Part shown: piece after piece, positions 49,225 through 58,042 of the stretch | Layout of the letters: each line of letters starts with the position of its first letter | Numbering within the stretch: position 1 is the first letter of the stretch | Assembly: GCF_030464365.1 (NCBI RefSeq) | Contig: NZ_VCYI01000011.1 | Span: 53,001 to 117,000, forward strand | Direction of reading: 5' to 3' | Origin: Methanoculleus methanifontis | GTDB lineage: Archaea; Halobacteriota; Methanomicrobia; Methanomicrobiales; Methanoculleaceae | Length of the DNA: 64,000 nt | Program-made: the position numbers and the translations under genes | The notes under the pieces: model-generated | The model's database searches: none | What the model was told of the DNA's origin: nothing | What the model saw: only the letters and a program-made list of their open reading frames with translations

Positions 49225-51525
49225 TCAGGTTTTACAGATAACCCTGACCCTCTCCGACTCATCGTATTGGATGCACTCGTCCAGCGCTTCCGCACCGACA
49301 GCAGCCTCAGCGGCACTGATGGTAACCTTCGCTATCTTGACAAAAACCTCCGGATACCGCTCGTAGAATCGCTCGGTGACAACCCGGCGCCTCCTGCTGA
49401 CCTGCGTTGTTATAGCATACGTCTCATTCTCCTGGATACCCGACTCGCGCGCTCTCGCGAGCAATTCCTTGTGCAGCTTTTCCGCCTGACGCAGTTCTTC
49501 ACGCAGATCCCGGATATACCCCTGCAGAGCATAGGCCTCTTCAAGGAGCGCATCGTCGGGGATGTCGTCGGGTGGGGCAGGGGCCTGATCCGGGACACCT
49601 GAATGCGTCGGCGGCAGAACCGCACCTGACGCTGCCGGTTCATGGGGATCATTACCGGGAAATACCGTTGAACCTCCAGCGTCAGGGGTCTGGCTTGCAC
49701 CGGACTCATCGTCCGGATGCTGCCGGCTCCGGTAACCACGGACTGTAAAGATGATGATCTCACCGAACTGCTGCAGTTTCGCATCGCCTACACCAGGAAT
49801 GGCCGCAAACTCTTCAAGGGTCTCAGGGTACCGGCGGGCGATCTCCTTCAGGGCTCTATCGTGGAACACCATGTAGGGAGGGATATCCAGATCCTCTGCA
49901 AGCCTCTTCCGGACGCTTCGTAATTCCTCAAAAAGGGAGGAATCAAAGGGTCTCTCACCCCGGTCTGTCTTCCCCCTGTTGCGGGTTTTCGAACTCCCCG
50001 GCCTGCTGAACCGGACACACTCATCTCCAGACAGGATAGCCTGACTGCGCTCGTTCAGGGTGACGACCGGGTACTGATCGGAACTCTGATCCAGGTAGCC
50101 GTTCGCTACGAGTTGACGTATGAACGAGCGCCATTCCTCGCCTGAGTACTCACTCCCCGAGTTGTATACTGACAGGTTCTGATGACCTCTCGCCAGTACG
50201 TTTTTGCTCCGGGAGCCGGCAAGAACACCCGCAACGTGCGTTATGCCGAAACTTCCCGGCAATTGAGAGATGCAGTCCACAATCTTCGCGGCAATCTCCC
50301 GACCGTCGATGAACTCATCCGGCAGCATGCAGACATCGCAGGCCTGGCACGGCACCCCGGTGAAGATCTCGCCAAAAGACCTGAGCAGATGTTGCCTGCG
50401 GCATTGAGTGGTCTCACAGAACGCAACCATATCGTCGAGCTTGCGCACGGCCCGCGGGTAATACCCCGGCTCCGGGTGGTTCAAGCAATCTTTCTCGATA
50501 GAATACAGGCATCGTTTCCGGTCACCACGACTATAGAACAGGATGCAGTCGCTCTCTTCACCATCCCGGCCTGCACGCCCGGTCTCCTGCGCATACGCTT
50601 CCAGGTTCCTCGGCATATCGTAGTGGATAACAAACCGCACGTCGGGCTTGTCGATACCCATCCCGAAAGCATTGGTCGCGCAGACCACGTCGATCTCGTC
50701 TCTGATAAACAGTTCCTGCACCCTACTACGGAAATTACCCGGCAGATCCGCATGGTAAGGCTGAGCGCGGATACCATCTTCCTGTAACTTCTGTGCGACC
50801 TCTTCCGTGCGCTTCTTGCTTGAGAAGTAGATGATCCCCGACCGGTTCGGGTTGTCCCTCAGGTAATCGAGGAGTTGAGGATACGCACCCTTTTTGCCGG
50901 CAACAATGTACTGCAGATTTTTCCGGTTGAAACTTCCGACATATACGGCCGGGTTTATGAGGTTGAGCTGCTTCTGGATGTCCCGCTGGACCTCCGGAAC
51001 CGCAGTTGCCGTCAGGGCAATCATTGGGACGCTCGGAAACATCTCTTTCAAGATGCGCAACTGGCGGTAATCCGGCCTGAAGTCATGGCCCCACTCGGAG
51101 ATACAGTGAGCCTCATCGACTGCCAGGAGCGTCACGTTCAACTCGCGCAGGGTGGTCAGGAACCGTGTCTGCACTACCTTCTCCGGCGACACGTAGAGCA
51201 GGCGGAGCCGCCCTGCTTCAAGGTCTGCGAGGGTTCTGGCCATCGCATCGTAGGGGAGTGAACTGTTCAGGGTTGCTGCAGGAATGCCCTGCGTCACCAG
51301 CGAGTCGACCTGATCCTTCATCAGAGAGATCAGGGGTGAGATCACGACCGCCAGCCCTCCGGTTACGAGAGGAGGGATCTGATAACAGAGCGATTTACCC
51401 CCTCCGGTTGCAATGACGGCAAGAACATCCCTCTTCTCAAGAATATTGTTGATGATCTCTTCCTGGTAGGGTAGAAAAGTAGAATATCCATAATATCGTT
51501 CAAGAACTGCGTGAGGAGACTCCAT
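49225..51525 (-). CDS. recQ: RecQ-family DNA helicase
   Basis: A 766-residue RecQ-type 3'-5' helicase. It has a family N-terminus (YYGYSTFLPYQ), Walker A ATGGGKSLCYQIPPL, the LAVDEAHCISEWGHDFRPDY box with the RecQ aromatic loop, and the motif VI region QETGRAGRDGE. RecQ zinc cysteines (CRRQHLLRSFG then CQACDVC), a winged-helix region and an HRDC domain near residues 535-610 (EEFAAIPGVGDAKLQQFGE) follow. A C-terminal tail of about 150 residues with a coiled coil (LREELRQAEKLHKELLARAR) is additional. RecQ is mainly bacterial and eukaryotic, so transfer is possible, but base composition looks like the surroundings. Confidence 0.92.
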   Translation of the reverse strand: MESPHAVLERYYGYSTFLPYQEEIINNILEKRDVLAVIATGGGKSLCYQIPPLVTGGLAVVISPLISLMKDQVDSLVTQGIPAATLNSSLPYDAMARTLADLEAGRLRLLYVSPEKVVQTRFLTTLRELNVTLLAVDEAHCISEWGHDFRPDYRQLRILKEMFPSVPMIALTATAVPEVQRDIQKQLNLINPAVYVGSFNRKNLQYIVAGKKGAYPQLLDYLRDNPNRSGIIYFSSKKRTEEVAQKLQEDGIRAQPYHADLPGNFRSRVQELFIRDEIDVVCATNAFGMGIDKPDVRFVIHYDMPRNLEAYAQETGRAGRDGEESDCILFYSRGDRKRCLYSIEKDCLNHPEPGYYPRAVRKLDDMVAFCETTQCRRQHLLRSFGEIFTGVPCQACDVCMLPDEFIDGREIAAKIVDCISQLPGSFGITHVAGVLAGSRSKNVLARGHQNLSVYNSGSEYSGEEWRSFIRQLVANGYLDQSSDQYPVVTLNERSQAILSGDECVRFSRPGSSKTRNRGKTDRGERPFDSSLFEELRSVRKRLAEDLDIPPYMVFHDRALKEIARRYPETLEEFAAIPGVGDAKLQQFGEIIIFTVRGYRSRQHPDDESGASQTPDAGGSTVFPGNDPHEPAASGAVLPPTHSGVPDQAPAPPDDIPDDALLEEAYALQGYIRDLREELRQAEKLHKELLARARESGIQENETYAITTQVSRRRRVVTERFYERYPEVFVKIAKVTISAAEAAVGAEALDECIQYDESERVRVICKT

Positions 51526-51886
51526 CTAAATAAGGAGTTCCATCTACGTTTTTATGGCTCTTTTGGATTCATCCCTGAAGTCGATTGCATGCGATCCAGC
51601 GGTGAATGTTCATCCTGCGGAATGATTCTGCATGATTGGCCGGTGAAGATGACATCTCCGCGTTATGACACGGGATGCGAACATAATCTATGACCCGGAA
51701 ATGCAGAGTTCTGGGTGAGAATGTTCATTACAGTATATCCCCTTACCGCGTAAACACCCGGGTCGTCTTCATGATAGGCGCGATGCTGGGGATGATAGCG
51801 ATCCTCGCTCTCACCCGGATCGAGTCGTGGATAACGGAGAGATATAGCGATCAAGAGTAGCCAAAAAGAAGGAATTTCGGGAGGGA
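51526..51886. other. Gap holding one small ORF
   Basis: About 360 bp between recQ and the resolvase-like gene. The only frame I consider likely is the 56-codon one at 51690-51860. The antisense frame 51663-51920 overlaps the neighbouring gene and lacks a ribosome site. Confidence 0.4.
51690..51860 (+). CDS. Small single-span membrane protein, 56 residues
   Basis: A short frame on the plus strand with a polar N-terminus, one hydrophobic segment (VVFMIGAMLGMIAILALT, about residues 26-43) and a charged tail ending S-W-I-T-E-R-Y-S-D-Q-E. A stop codon lies just upstream in frame, so the ATG at 51690 is the earliest. A weak TTATGACA about 25 nt before it could be a leaderless promoter. It ends 26 bp from the convergent resolvase-like gene. 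Function unknown; coding status rests on composition only. Confidence 0.4.
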   Translation: MTRKCRVLGENVHYSISPYRVNTRVVFMIGAMLGMIAILALTRIESWITERYSDQE

Positions 51887-52525
51887 TCACTCCCCCGGCC
51901 CCTGTCGGGCGCCCTTCCACTCTCCCTTCAGTTCTGGGTAGTCTGCGAGGATCTTGCTGACCGTGCTCCTGCTGACGTCGAACATCCGACAGATCTGGCT
52001 AATACTCGTCCCGGCCTGCCGTACCGTGAGGAGAGCCTCGACCTGCCCTTCATTGAGCGCTCTCGGCCTCCCGATGGGGCGCCCGTTGTCCTTCTTCGCC
52101 TTCTTCGAGACGGCCGGAGTGGTTTTCCGGGCACTCTCGCGGTACTGCTCCATGTACTCGACGAAGTTGCCGATGGCCGCTCTCCTCTGCTCCGGCTCAT
52201 CCCGGAACCCGAAGAAATCGTTATTCACGCAGTAGACGGCGTAGTGCTCGTTTAAGGTTTTGAGTGCGGCAAGCCCGGCATCCGGGTCCCTCGCGAGGCC
52301 TGCAAGATCGTAGATGATGATATCGGGACAATTATTGGCGCCGCAATACTCCAGCATCTCCGTAAATCCCTTCCGTTTCTCCGGAGGGGTTGCATTTGCC
52401 CGGTGATCGTGGAAGATTTCAACAATCTGGAACCGATACTTGCAAAAATCCTCGATTTCCTTCTTTTGTGCTGCGAAATCCCCCTTCTTTCTCGTATTCA
52501 AGTATGCCACAGCATCTCTTTTCAT
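51887..52525 (-). CDS. Resolvase-like protein with HTH, catalytic serine apparently missing
   Basis: A 212-residue relative of serine recombinases: an N-terminal resolvase fold (DAVAYLNTRKKGDFAAQKKE, then IIIYDLAGLARD) and a C-terminal helix-turn-helix (GRPRALNEGQVEALL then TSISQICRMFDVSRSTVSKI). At the usual Y-x-R-V-S-T active site it reads Y-L-N-T-R-K, so the nucleophilic serine and first arginine appear to be absent, and G replaces R in the D-R-L-x-R element. It may bind DNA as a regulator rather than recombine. ATG 52525 lies about 27 nt from a TATA at 52548-52556, a leaderless start. No flanking inverted repeats or insertion sequence were seen. Confidence 0.7.
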   Translation of the reverse strand: MKRDAVAYLNTRKKGDFAAQKKEIEDFCKYRFQIVEIFHDHRANATPPEKRKGFTEMLEYCGANNCPDIIIYDLAGLARDPDAGLAALKTLNEHYAVYCVNNDFFGFRDEPEQRRAAIGNFVEYMEQYRESARKTTPAVSKKAKKDNGRPIGRPRALNEGQVEALLTVRQAGTSISQICRMFDVSRSTVSKILADYPELKGEWKGARQGPGE

Positions 52526-52547
52526 CCGATTATGATGTCGTACAATC

Positions 52548-52556
52548 GTATATATT
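52548..52556 (-). promoter_or_regulatory. TATA box of the resolvase-like gene
   Basis: AATATATAC on the minus strand, centred about 27 nt before ATG 52525. Confidence 0.5.
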
Positions 52557-52692
52557 GTTTTTGAAAACACACACGTCGTGCCGTTTTGCGCCACAACCGG
52601 AGAGCCCGGGCACGTTGCAGGCGGTGTGTTAAAAGGTCAGCGGGAATACTTTTCGGGAGGCGGGCGCTGCCGGGTCAAAAAAGAGGTGGATA

Positions 52693-53370
52693 TTATTCCT
52701 GCGGTCTTTCCGATTCCCACCGGTCCAGAACGTCTTTCCCCTCGATGAAGACGAGCCCGTGCTTTCTCGCATACTCCATCGCACCCTCCTTCGTGAGGGC
52801 GAACCCCGTCTCGTCGTCCAGCATCTCGCAGATCGTGACCGCCGGGGTGACGTTGGCCATGGTCGCAAGCGCGATCGAGAGTTCGGTCTGCCCCCGCCGC
52901 TCGTCGAGCAGCCGGTCGGCGGCCCGGAGGAGTGCCATGTGCCCCGGGGTCCGGAAATGCGCCGCAAAATCATGTCCGCCACCGTTGAGCGATTTTTCCA
53001 CCTCGTCCGCGATGGCGGTGACCGTCAATGCCCGGTCACGGTCGGTGACCCCGGTATAGGTCTCGCGGTGGTTCACCCAGAGGGAGAACGAGGAGTGGTT
53101 CTTCGGGTCGTACGGGACTTCCCCGTCCCTCTCGACGAGACTGCAAGCACGCAGGACTTCATGTGCAAACGGCAGCCCGAGCCTCTTCGCTGCCTCGGGG
53201 TGTACCGCCGTGCAGATCAGCCCACCGCCGTCTTTGCGCATCTGCCGGATGTGGGCGGGTGTGACGGCATCCGAGCGGATCGCGAAATCGGTCTCGCGCT
53301 CGCGGTTGTCAAAGTCGTATAACAGGACGAATTCGCCCCTGGCAAGGGCCTTTATGGCTGCATCAATCAT
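52693..53370 (-). CDS. ribB: 3,4-dihydroxy-2-butanone 4-phosphate synthase
   Basis: A 225-residue RibB converting ribulose 5-phosphate to the four-carbon precursor of riboflavin. The acidic metal-binding loop is YDFDNRERETDFAI, followed by RKDGGGLICTAV and the YTGVTDRDRALT and FRTPGHMALL motifs with catalytic histidine. A C-terminal E-L-S-I-A-L-A-T-M-A region completes the fold. It overlaps ribK by 8 bp, grouping synthesis of the precursor with phosphorylation of the final vitamin for F420/FMN/FAD metabolism. Confidence 0.93.
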   Translation of the reverse strand: MIDAAIKALARGEFVLLYDFDNRERETDFAIRSDAVTPAHIRQMRKDGGGLICTAVHPEAAKRLGLPFAHEVLRACSLVERDGEVPYDPKNHSSFSLWVNHRETYTGVTDRDRALTVTAIADEVEKSLNGGGHDFAAHFRTPGHMALLRAADRLLDERRGQTELSIALATMANVTPAVTICEMLDDETGFALTKEGAMEYARKHGLVFIEGKDVLDRWESERPQE

Positions 53371-54034
53371 GGGTTATCTCCACCTCGATCGTATCGTTAT
53401 CGTTCAGGTTCAGGGCTTTGCGGAGTTCGCACCCGGCGATGACCTCGATGGTATCCTCCGGGTAATGGGTACGGGAGGGGACGACTATCGCGCACCTGTG
53501 CCCCCTTATCCGGCAGGGGATCACCCTGGCGGCGCCGAACGTCCGGTCGTCGGCAGTGAATCCGGGAATATCGATCCAGCCGACGTGATCGATCTGCTTG
53601 CGAACCTCGATGCTCGGCGCATCGAGCCGGATGTTCAGGGTTCCGGGAAAGGGCTCAAAGCCGAGACAACCGCCGAACTGCTCCTTGTAATGGGGGATGC
53701 TCATGTAGTAGCGGCCTTCCCCGAGCCCGCTGATCACGGTTCCGGTCAGGGTGTACCGCCTCTGATCCGGGTTGAAGATCCGGACGTAATCCGCGTACTC
53801 CTGCTTTAGCGCCTGCTCGCCCTCCCGGGTGACGGCGACATACTGGCCGTCGGGCTTCATCGTTCGGACGATGAACTGCTGGCGCTCAAGCGCGATCAAC
53901 CTCCGCGACGTGGTCTGGGGGCTGATACCCAGAACGCTACCGAGCGACTGAGACGAGAGCCATATCGGGCCCCGGCACCCGCCGAGCAGGGCGATCGTCT
54001 TCAATGACTGCAGGTCTTCCGCTTCAACCATCAT
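53363..54034 (-). CDS. ribK: CTP-dependent riboflavin kinase with N-terminal HTH
   Basis: A 223-residue bifunctional-looking protein. An N-terminal winged helix (about 1-85; SLGSVLGISPQTTSRRLIAL) joins an archaeal CTP-dependent riboflavin kinase domain. That domain has VISGLGEGRYYMSIPHY, the FEPFPGTLNIRL motif and VPSRTHYPEDTIEVIA. The fused form (RbkR) is known to act as both kinase and repressor of riboflavin genes, so autoregulation of ribK-ribB is likely. ATG 54034 lies about 25 nt from a TATA at 54053-54062 and is preferred to ATG 54052, which would begin at that box. Confidence 0.9.
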   Translation of the reverse strand: MMVEAEDLQSLKTIALLGGCRGPIWLSSQSLGSVLGISPQTTSRRLIALERQQFIVRTMKPDGQYVAVTREGEQALKQEYADYVRIFNPDQRRYTLTGTVISGLGEGRYYMSIPHYKEQFGGCLGFEPFPGTLNIRLDAPSIEVRKQIDHVGWIDIPGFTADDRTFGAARVIPCRIRGHRCAIVVPSRTHYPEDTIEVIAGCELRKALNLNDNDTIEVEITHD

Positions 54035-54052
54035 ATCAGAATTGAGATGCAT

Positions 54053-54062
54053 ACTATATACG
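54053..54062 (-). promoter_or_regulatory. TATA box of ribK-ribB
   Basis: ACTATATACG region, centred about 24 nt before ATG 54034 on the minus strand. The sequence around it is a candidate operator for the RibK winged helix. Confidence 0.55.
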
Positions 54063-54117
54063 AGTTGCGCAACGACCCCGACCCCGGATCTTCGTGAAAT
54101 GTCGAAGTGGGATACGC

Positions 54118-54129
54118 TAATTATTTAAG
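54118..54129 (+). promoter_or_regulatory. TATA box of the mevalonate operon
   Basis: TAATTATTTAAG is centred about 29 nt before ATG 54153. It is the promoter of the HTH-HMG-CoA synthase-thiolase-DUF35 operon. Confidence 0.55.
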
Positions 54130-54152
54130 TCGCGGGTGCTGACAGTACCTGC

Positions 54153-54863
54153 ATGAAATCCGGAGTGCGGCATCAACTTGCCGAGAAAATGGCAGGAGAG
54201 ATCACACTCTCGGACTCACCGGGTCAGGCCCTCAAGAAGTGGCGGCAGAGTTTCAACATCCCCCAGGGATTGCTTGCCGAACGATTGGAGGTCTCTCCCT
54301 CAGTTATCAGCGACTACGAAAGCGGACGGCGAAAGAGTCCGGGAACTGCCATCGTTGGAAAGATCGTCGATACGATCCTCTCGATTGACGAGGACAACGG
54401 CGGCCGGTTCATCAACAAATTTGCGAAAATCCTGTACAGCGAATTCGACGAAGACGTCATCTACGACATCCACGAGTACGCGTCTCCTGTGGCCCTCTCC
54501 GAGTTTGCGGAGGCCATCGGTGCCGTCACGCTCTGCGGGCCGACGGATCAGACCATCTATGGGTACACGGTGATCAACAGCCTCAATGCGATCCTCCATC
54601 TCTCATCAAGCGAGTTCAACCGCATCTACGGCTGGAGCACGGAACGTGCCCTCATCTTCACCGAGGTCTCGACCGGAAAGTCCCCCATGGTGGCGATCCG
54701 GGTCACGCCCTTTAAACCGCGTTGCGTGGTGCTGCAGGGCATCGGCCCGGAAGAGGTGCATCCGTTGATCCCGGGTCTCGCGGAACGCGACCGGATCAGC
54801 GTGCTCTGCACACGGATGGACGTCGAGACGATCATCGGTTCACTACGAGGAAAACTATGGTAG
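54153..54863 (+). CDS. HTH transcriptional regulator of the mevalonate operon
   Basis: A 236-residue protein with a helix-turn-helix of the Xre/Cro type at about residues 20-75 ([20 protein letters not shown] then [11 protein letters not shown]). Its C-terminal domain of 150 residues has no known catalytic motif and could bind an isoprenoid or acyl-CoA effector. It is the first gene of the operon for isoprenoid synthesis and overlaps the HMG-CoA synthase gene by 7 bp, an arrangement conserved in many euryarchaea. Autoregulation of the pathway is inferred from position. Confidence 0.85.
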   Translation: MKSGVRHQLAEKMAGEITLSDSPGQALKKWRQSFNIPQGLLAERLEVSPSVISDYESGRRKSPGTAIVGKIVDTILSIDEDNGGRFINKFAKILYSEFDEDVIYDIHEYASPVALSEFAEAIGAVTLCGPTDQTIYGYTVINSLNAILHLSSSEFNRIYGWSTERALIFTEVSTGKSPMVAIRVTPFKPRCVVLQGIGPEEVHPLIPGLAERDRISVLCTRMDVETIIGSLRGKLW

Positions 54864-55909
54864 GCATCTATTCATACGGCGTCTACATCCCGCGATACCG
54901 GATAAAAGTCCCGGAAATCGCGCGGGTCTGGGGCGGCAATGCAAACGACGTCATGAGAGGGCTCGGGGTCTTTGAGAAGTCCGTCCCCGATCTCGATGAG
55001 GATACCGCAACGATCGCCGTCGAGGCGGCACGCGCCGCCCTCCGGCGGAGAACCGTCGACACCGAAGCTATCGGTGCCATCTACGTGGGGAGCGAGTCGC
55101 ACCCCTACGCGGTCAAGCCCACGGCCTGCACGGTCGGCGAGGCGATCGGGGCGACCCCGAACATGACCGCCGCCGACTACGAGTTCGCGTGCAAGGCGGG
55201 GACGGCAGGCATCCAGACCTGCATGGGCATGGTCAAGAGCGGGATGATCCCGTTCGGGATCGCCATCGGTGCGGACGTGGCGCAGGGCGCTCCCGGCGAC
55301 GCGCTCGAGTACACGGCCGCGGCCGGCGGTGCGGCGTTCGTCATCGGCAGCGAGGACGTCATCGCCGAGATCAACCACACCTGTTCGTTCACCACCGACA
55401 CGCCCGACTTCTGGCGGCGCGAAGGGCAGAACTACCCCCGCCACGGCGGGCGGTTCACCGGCGATCCCGGCTACTTCAAGCACGTTCAGGGTGCAGCGCG
55501 GCTGATGTTTGAGCAGGCGGGGACGAACCCGAAGGACTACGACTACGCCATCTTCCACCAGCCCAACGCGAAGTTCCCGCAGCGGGTAGCAAAGACGCTC
55601 GGGTTCACGGCTGAGCAGATCCAGCCCGGCCTCGTCGTCCCGAGGCTCGGGAACACCTACTCGGGGGCGTCGATGATCGGGCTTGCGGCTACGCTCGATG
55701 CAGCGAAACCAGGCGACCGCATCTTCGTCACCTCGTTCGGGTCGGGAGCCGGGAGCGACGCCTTCGACATCACGGTGACCGACGCCATCGAGTCCGCAGG
55801 ATTCGACCGGACGGCGGCGCCGAGCGTGGAGAACCTCCTCACGAACCCGACCTACCTCGACTATGCACTGTATGCCAAACACAAGGGAAAGATCGTGATG
55901 CAGAAATGA
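54857..55909 (+). CDS. Hydroxymethylglutaryl-CoA synthase
   Basis: A 350-residue archaeal HMG-CoA synthase, which condenses acetoacetyl-CoA with acetyl-CoA in the mevalonate pathway for archaeal lipids. The catalytic cysteine is in [16 protein letters not shown] near residue 111, the histidine in [16 protein letters not shown], and [11 protein letters not shown] is typical. ATG 54857 has GAGG at six bases and gives [16 protein letters not shown], the conserved N-terminus; the frame opening at 54722 lies inside the regulator. It overlaps the thiolase gene by 4 bp, and in archaea the two enzymes form one complex that channels acetoacetyl-CoA. Confidence 0.95.
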   Translation: MVGIYSYGVYIPRYRIKVPEIARVWGGNANDVMRGLGVFEKSVPDLDEDTATIAVEAARAALRRRTVDTEAIGAIYVGSESHPYAVKPTACTVGEAIGATPNMTAADYEFACKAGTAGIQTCMGMVKSGMIPFGIAIGADVAQGAPGDALEYTAAAGGAAFVIGSEDVIAEINHTCSFTTDTPDFWRREGQNYPRHGGRFTGDPGYFKHVQGAARLMFEQAGTNPKDYDYAIFHQPNAKFPQRVAKTLGFTAEQIQPGLVVPRLGNTYSGASMIGLAATLDAAKPGDRIFVTSFGSGAGSDAFDITVTDAIESAGFDRTAAPSVENLLTNPTYLDYALYAKHKGKIVMQK

Positions 55910-57066
55910 GAGACGTAGCAGTAATCGGAGTCGGCTGCACGGAGTTCGGGGAGCACTGGGGAATCTCGTTCCGCGACCTCTTCGTCAAGGCCGGGGCGCT
56001 GGCGCTCGAAGATGCCGGCGTCACCGGCGAGAAGATCGACGCTCTCTACGTCGGGAACATGAGTGCCGGCCGGTTCGTCGAGCAGGAGCACATCGGCGCC
56101 CTGATCGCGGATTACGCCGGGCTGGCGACGAACAACACCCCCTCGACCCGTGTGGAGGCGGCCTGCGCTTCCGGCGGGCTTGCCTTCCGGCAGGCGGTGA
56201 CCTCGGTCGCGAGCGGCATGGAGGATATCGTCGTCGCGGCGGGCGTCGAGAAGATGACCGACGTCGGAACCGGGGCGAGTGTGGACATGCTCGCGAGCGC
56301 CGCGGACCGCGAGTGGGAAGGGTTCGCCGGAGCGACCTTCCCCGGCCTCTACGCCATGATTGCAAACGACTACATGCACCGCTACCCCCTCACCCGGGAG
56401 CAACTCGCACAGGTCGCGGTGAAGAACCACGAGAACGGCGCAAAGAACCCGATCGCACAGTTCCGAAACCGAATCACGGTCGAGACGGTCTTAAATTCGT
56501 CGCTCGTGGCCGACCCGCTGCGGCTCTTCGACTGCTCGCCGATCACCGACGGTGCGGCGGCGGTCGTGGTGGTGCCGCTCGAGCGTGCCCGTGAGTTCAC
56601 CGATTCCCCGGTACGGGTGCTTGCAAGCGCCCAGGCGAGCGACACCATCTCGCTCCACGACCGGCGGGACATCTCGACCCTGGACGCCACCGTGGCGGCA
56701 GGCAAGCGGGCGTTCGCCCAGGCGGGGCTCACCCACAAGGATATCGACATGGTGGAGGTTCACGACTGCTTCACGATCGCGGAGATCTGCGCAATCGAGG
56801 ACCTCGGGTTCTGCAAGAAGGGTGAAGCGGGAAGACTCACCGCGGACGGGGCGACCGCTCTCGGCGGGGAGATCCCGGTGAACACGAGCGGCGGCCTGAA
56901 GGCCTGCGGCCACCCGGTCGGTGCGACCGGGATCAAGCAGATCTACGAGATCGTCAGCCAGCTCCGCGGCGAGGCCGCCGGCCGGCAGGTGGACGCGGAG
57001 ATCGGTATGGCGCATAACGTCGGCGGCACCGGCGCGACGGTCGTCGTGCACATTCTGGGGGCCTAA
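55906..57066 (+). CDS. Acetyl-CoA C-acetyltransferase (thiolase, archaeal SCP2-like)
   Basis: A 386-residue thiolase that makes acetoacetyl-CoA, the first step of the mevalonate pathway. The active-site cysteine is in [16 protein letters not shown] near residue 87. The [11 protein letters not shown] and [15 protein letters not shown] motifs carry the catalytic histidine and second cysteine. It has the shorter, SCP2-like form found in archaea. It is placed between HMG-CoA synthase and the DUF35 gene, 2 bp before the latter. Published archaeal complexes hold all three proteins together. Confidence 0.93.
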   Translation: MRDVAVIGVGCTEFGEHWGISFRDLFVKAGALALEDAGVTGEKIDALYVGNMSAGRFVEQEHIGALIADYAGLATNNTPSTRVEAACASGGLAFRQAVTSVASGMEDIVVAAGVEKMTDVGTGASVDMLASAADREWEGFAGATFPGLYAMIANDYMHRYPLTREQLAQVAVKNHENGAKNPIAQFRNRITVETVLNSSLVADPLRLFDCSPITDGAAAVVVVPLERAREFTDSPVRVLASAQASDTISLHDRRDISTLDATVAAGKRAFAQAGLTHKDIDMVEVHDCFTIAEICAIEDLGFCKKGEAGRLTADGATALGGEIPVNTSGGLKACGHPVGATGIKQIYEIVSQLRGEAAGRQVDAEIGMAHNVGGTGATVVVHILGA

Positions 57067-57068
57067 CT

Positions 57069-57461
57069 ATGTCGGTTTCACGGTTCTGGAGAAAGATCCC
57101 GCAGCGCTACAACCTCGTCGGGACGAAGTGCACGACCTGCGGGCGGCACTTCTTCCCGCCCCGGTCACTCTGCCCCGACTGCCGGCGGAGCGGCAACATC
57201 GTCGACCACCAGTTCACCGGCGAAGGATCGATCGTCACCTACACGGTGATCCGGTCGGCAAGCGACCAGTTCGAGCACACCACCCCCTATGCCCTCGCGG
57301 TCGTGGAGCTCGACGAGGGGCCGAGGCTCACCACCCAGGTCGCATGTCCCATCGAGGATATTGCGATCGGGATGCGGGTCAAAAGTGTCTTCCGCCGGAT
57401 AGCGGCGGACGGCGAGAGCGGCACCATCCACTACGGCACGAAGTTCGTGCCGGTGGAGTAA
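57069..57461 (+). CDS. DUF35 zinc-ribbon/OB-fold scaffold protein
   Basis: A 130-residue DUF35 protein with a zinc ribbon (CTTCGRHFFPPRSLCPDC, four cysteines near residues 20-37) and an OB-fold. In archaea it is the third subunit of the thiolase/HMG-CoA synthase complex, holding the two enzymes so that CoA intermediates are channelled. The operon order regulator-synthase-thiolase-DUF35 supports that role. A GGGCTGC/GCAGCCC hairpin at 57472-57491 just after the stop may help end the transcript. Confidence 0.92.
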   Translation: MSVSRFWRKIPQRYNLVGTKCTTCGRHFFPPRSLCPDCRRSGNIVDHQFTGEGSIVTYTVIRSASDQFEHTTPYALAVVELDEGPRLTTQVACPIEDIAIGMRVKSVFRRIAADGESGTIHYGTKFVPVE

Positions 57462-58042
57462 ACACTTTTTCGGGCTGCCCGGAGAGCAGCCCCGGACGGT
57501 GTCTTGCGCGTTTGCGCGAGACGCCATCCCTATACCTCCACTTCTATCGCTCTAACCTGCGGAGTCTGCAGGGTTGCCGGAGTCTCTTTCGCGATCTTCA
57601 CGACATCGCGTGAGACCCAGGAGCTATCCCCTACGACAACCTCGCGCGAAGTTCGGTGGATGGTTACTGGTGACCCCCACTACACGATACACCAGAGAGG
57701 GGAGCAACCTGACTGAGGGAAAAACCCGGTACACTGGACCGTGGGAGATATCGCGCCTGGGGGTGGGGCTGGCGGGGAGAGGGGAGCATCCCCCCCCTCC
57801 CCTGCCCCCTCCCCCCCGCAAGGCGATATCCCCACGGAAGCCGTGTCAGATCTAGCCATAGGAGATCAGCAGGCCCAAGGAATGGGAACTCAGGTGTCTC
57901 AGGTGCGAGGGGACCATCCCCCATCGCAGTCTCACCCCCCCACAATGTGATGCTCGGTGAGCAGTGGGAGATATGCCCAGCCAAAAAAGAAGAAGCATAT
58001 TTGATTACTGAAAATGCAAGAGCTGCAATCCAAGGGATCCCC
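57462..58042. other. 580-bp region with hairpins and a G/C-segregated inverted repeat
   Basis: No supported gene. It holds a GGGCTGC/GCAGCCC hairpin (57472-57491), a GTCTTGCGC/GCGCGAGAC stem near 57500-57521 and CGCGAT/ATCGCG around 57590-57610. A long imperfect inverted repeat at 57741-57835 has a G-rich left arm and a C-rich right arm. Open frames here are in repeats and conflict between strands. Confidence 0.4.
57741..57835. repeat. Long imperfect inverted repeat with G-rich and C-rich arms
   Basis: GTGGGAGATATCGC at the left end pairs with GCGATATCCCCAC at the right end with one bulge. The inner left arm is rich in GGGG runs (GGGGGTGGGG, GGGGAGAGGGG) and the inner right arm in CCCC runs. 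Four or more G-tracts on one strand could also form a quadruplex. Confidence 0.55.

Noticed and set aside
51663..51920. 85-codon antisense frame between recQ and the resolvase-like gene
   Set aside because: It overlaps the 3' end of the resolvase-like gene, has no ribosome site and conflicts with the more plausible 56-codon membrane frame.
51887..52525. Active transposon or integron-type recombinase
   Set aside because: No terminal repeats, no partner transposase and key catalytic residues missing; treated as a resolvase-like regulator.
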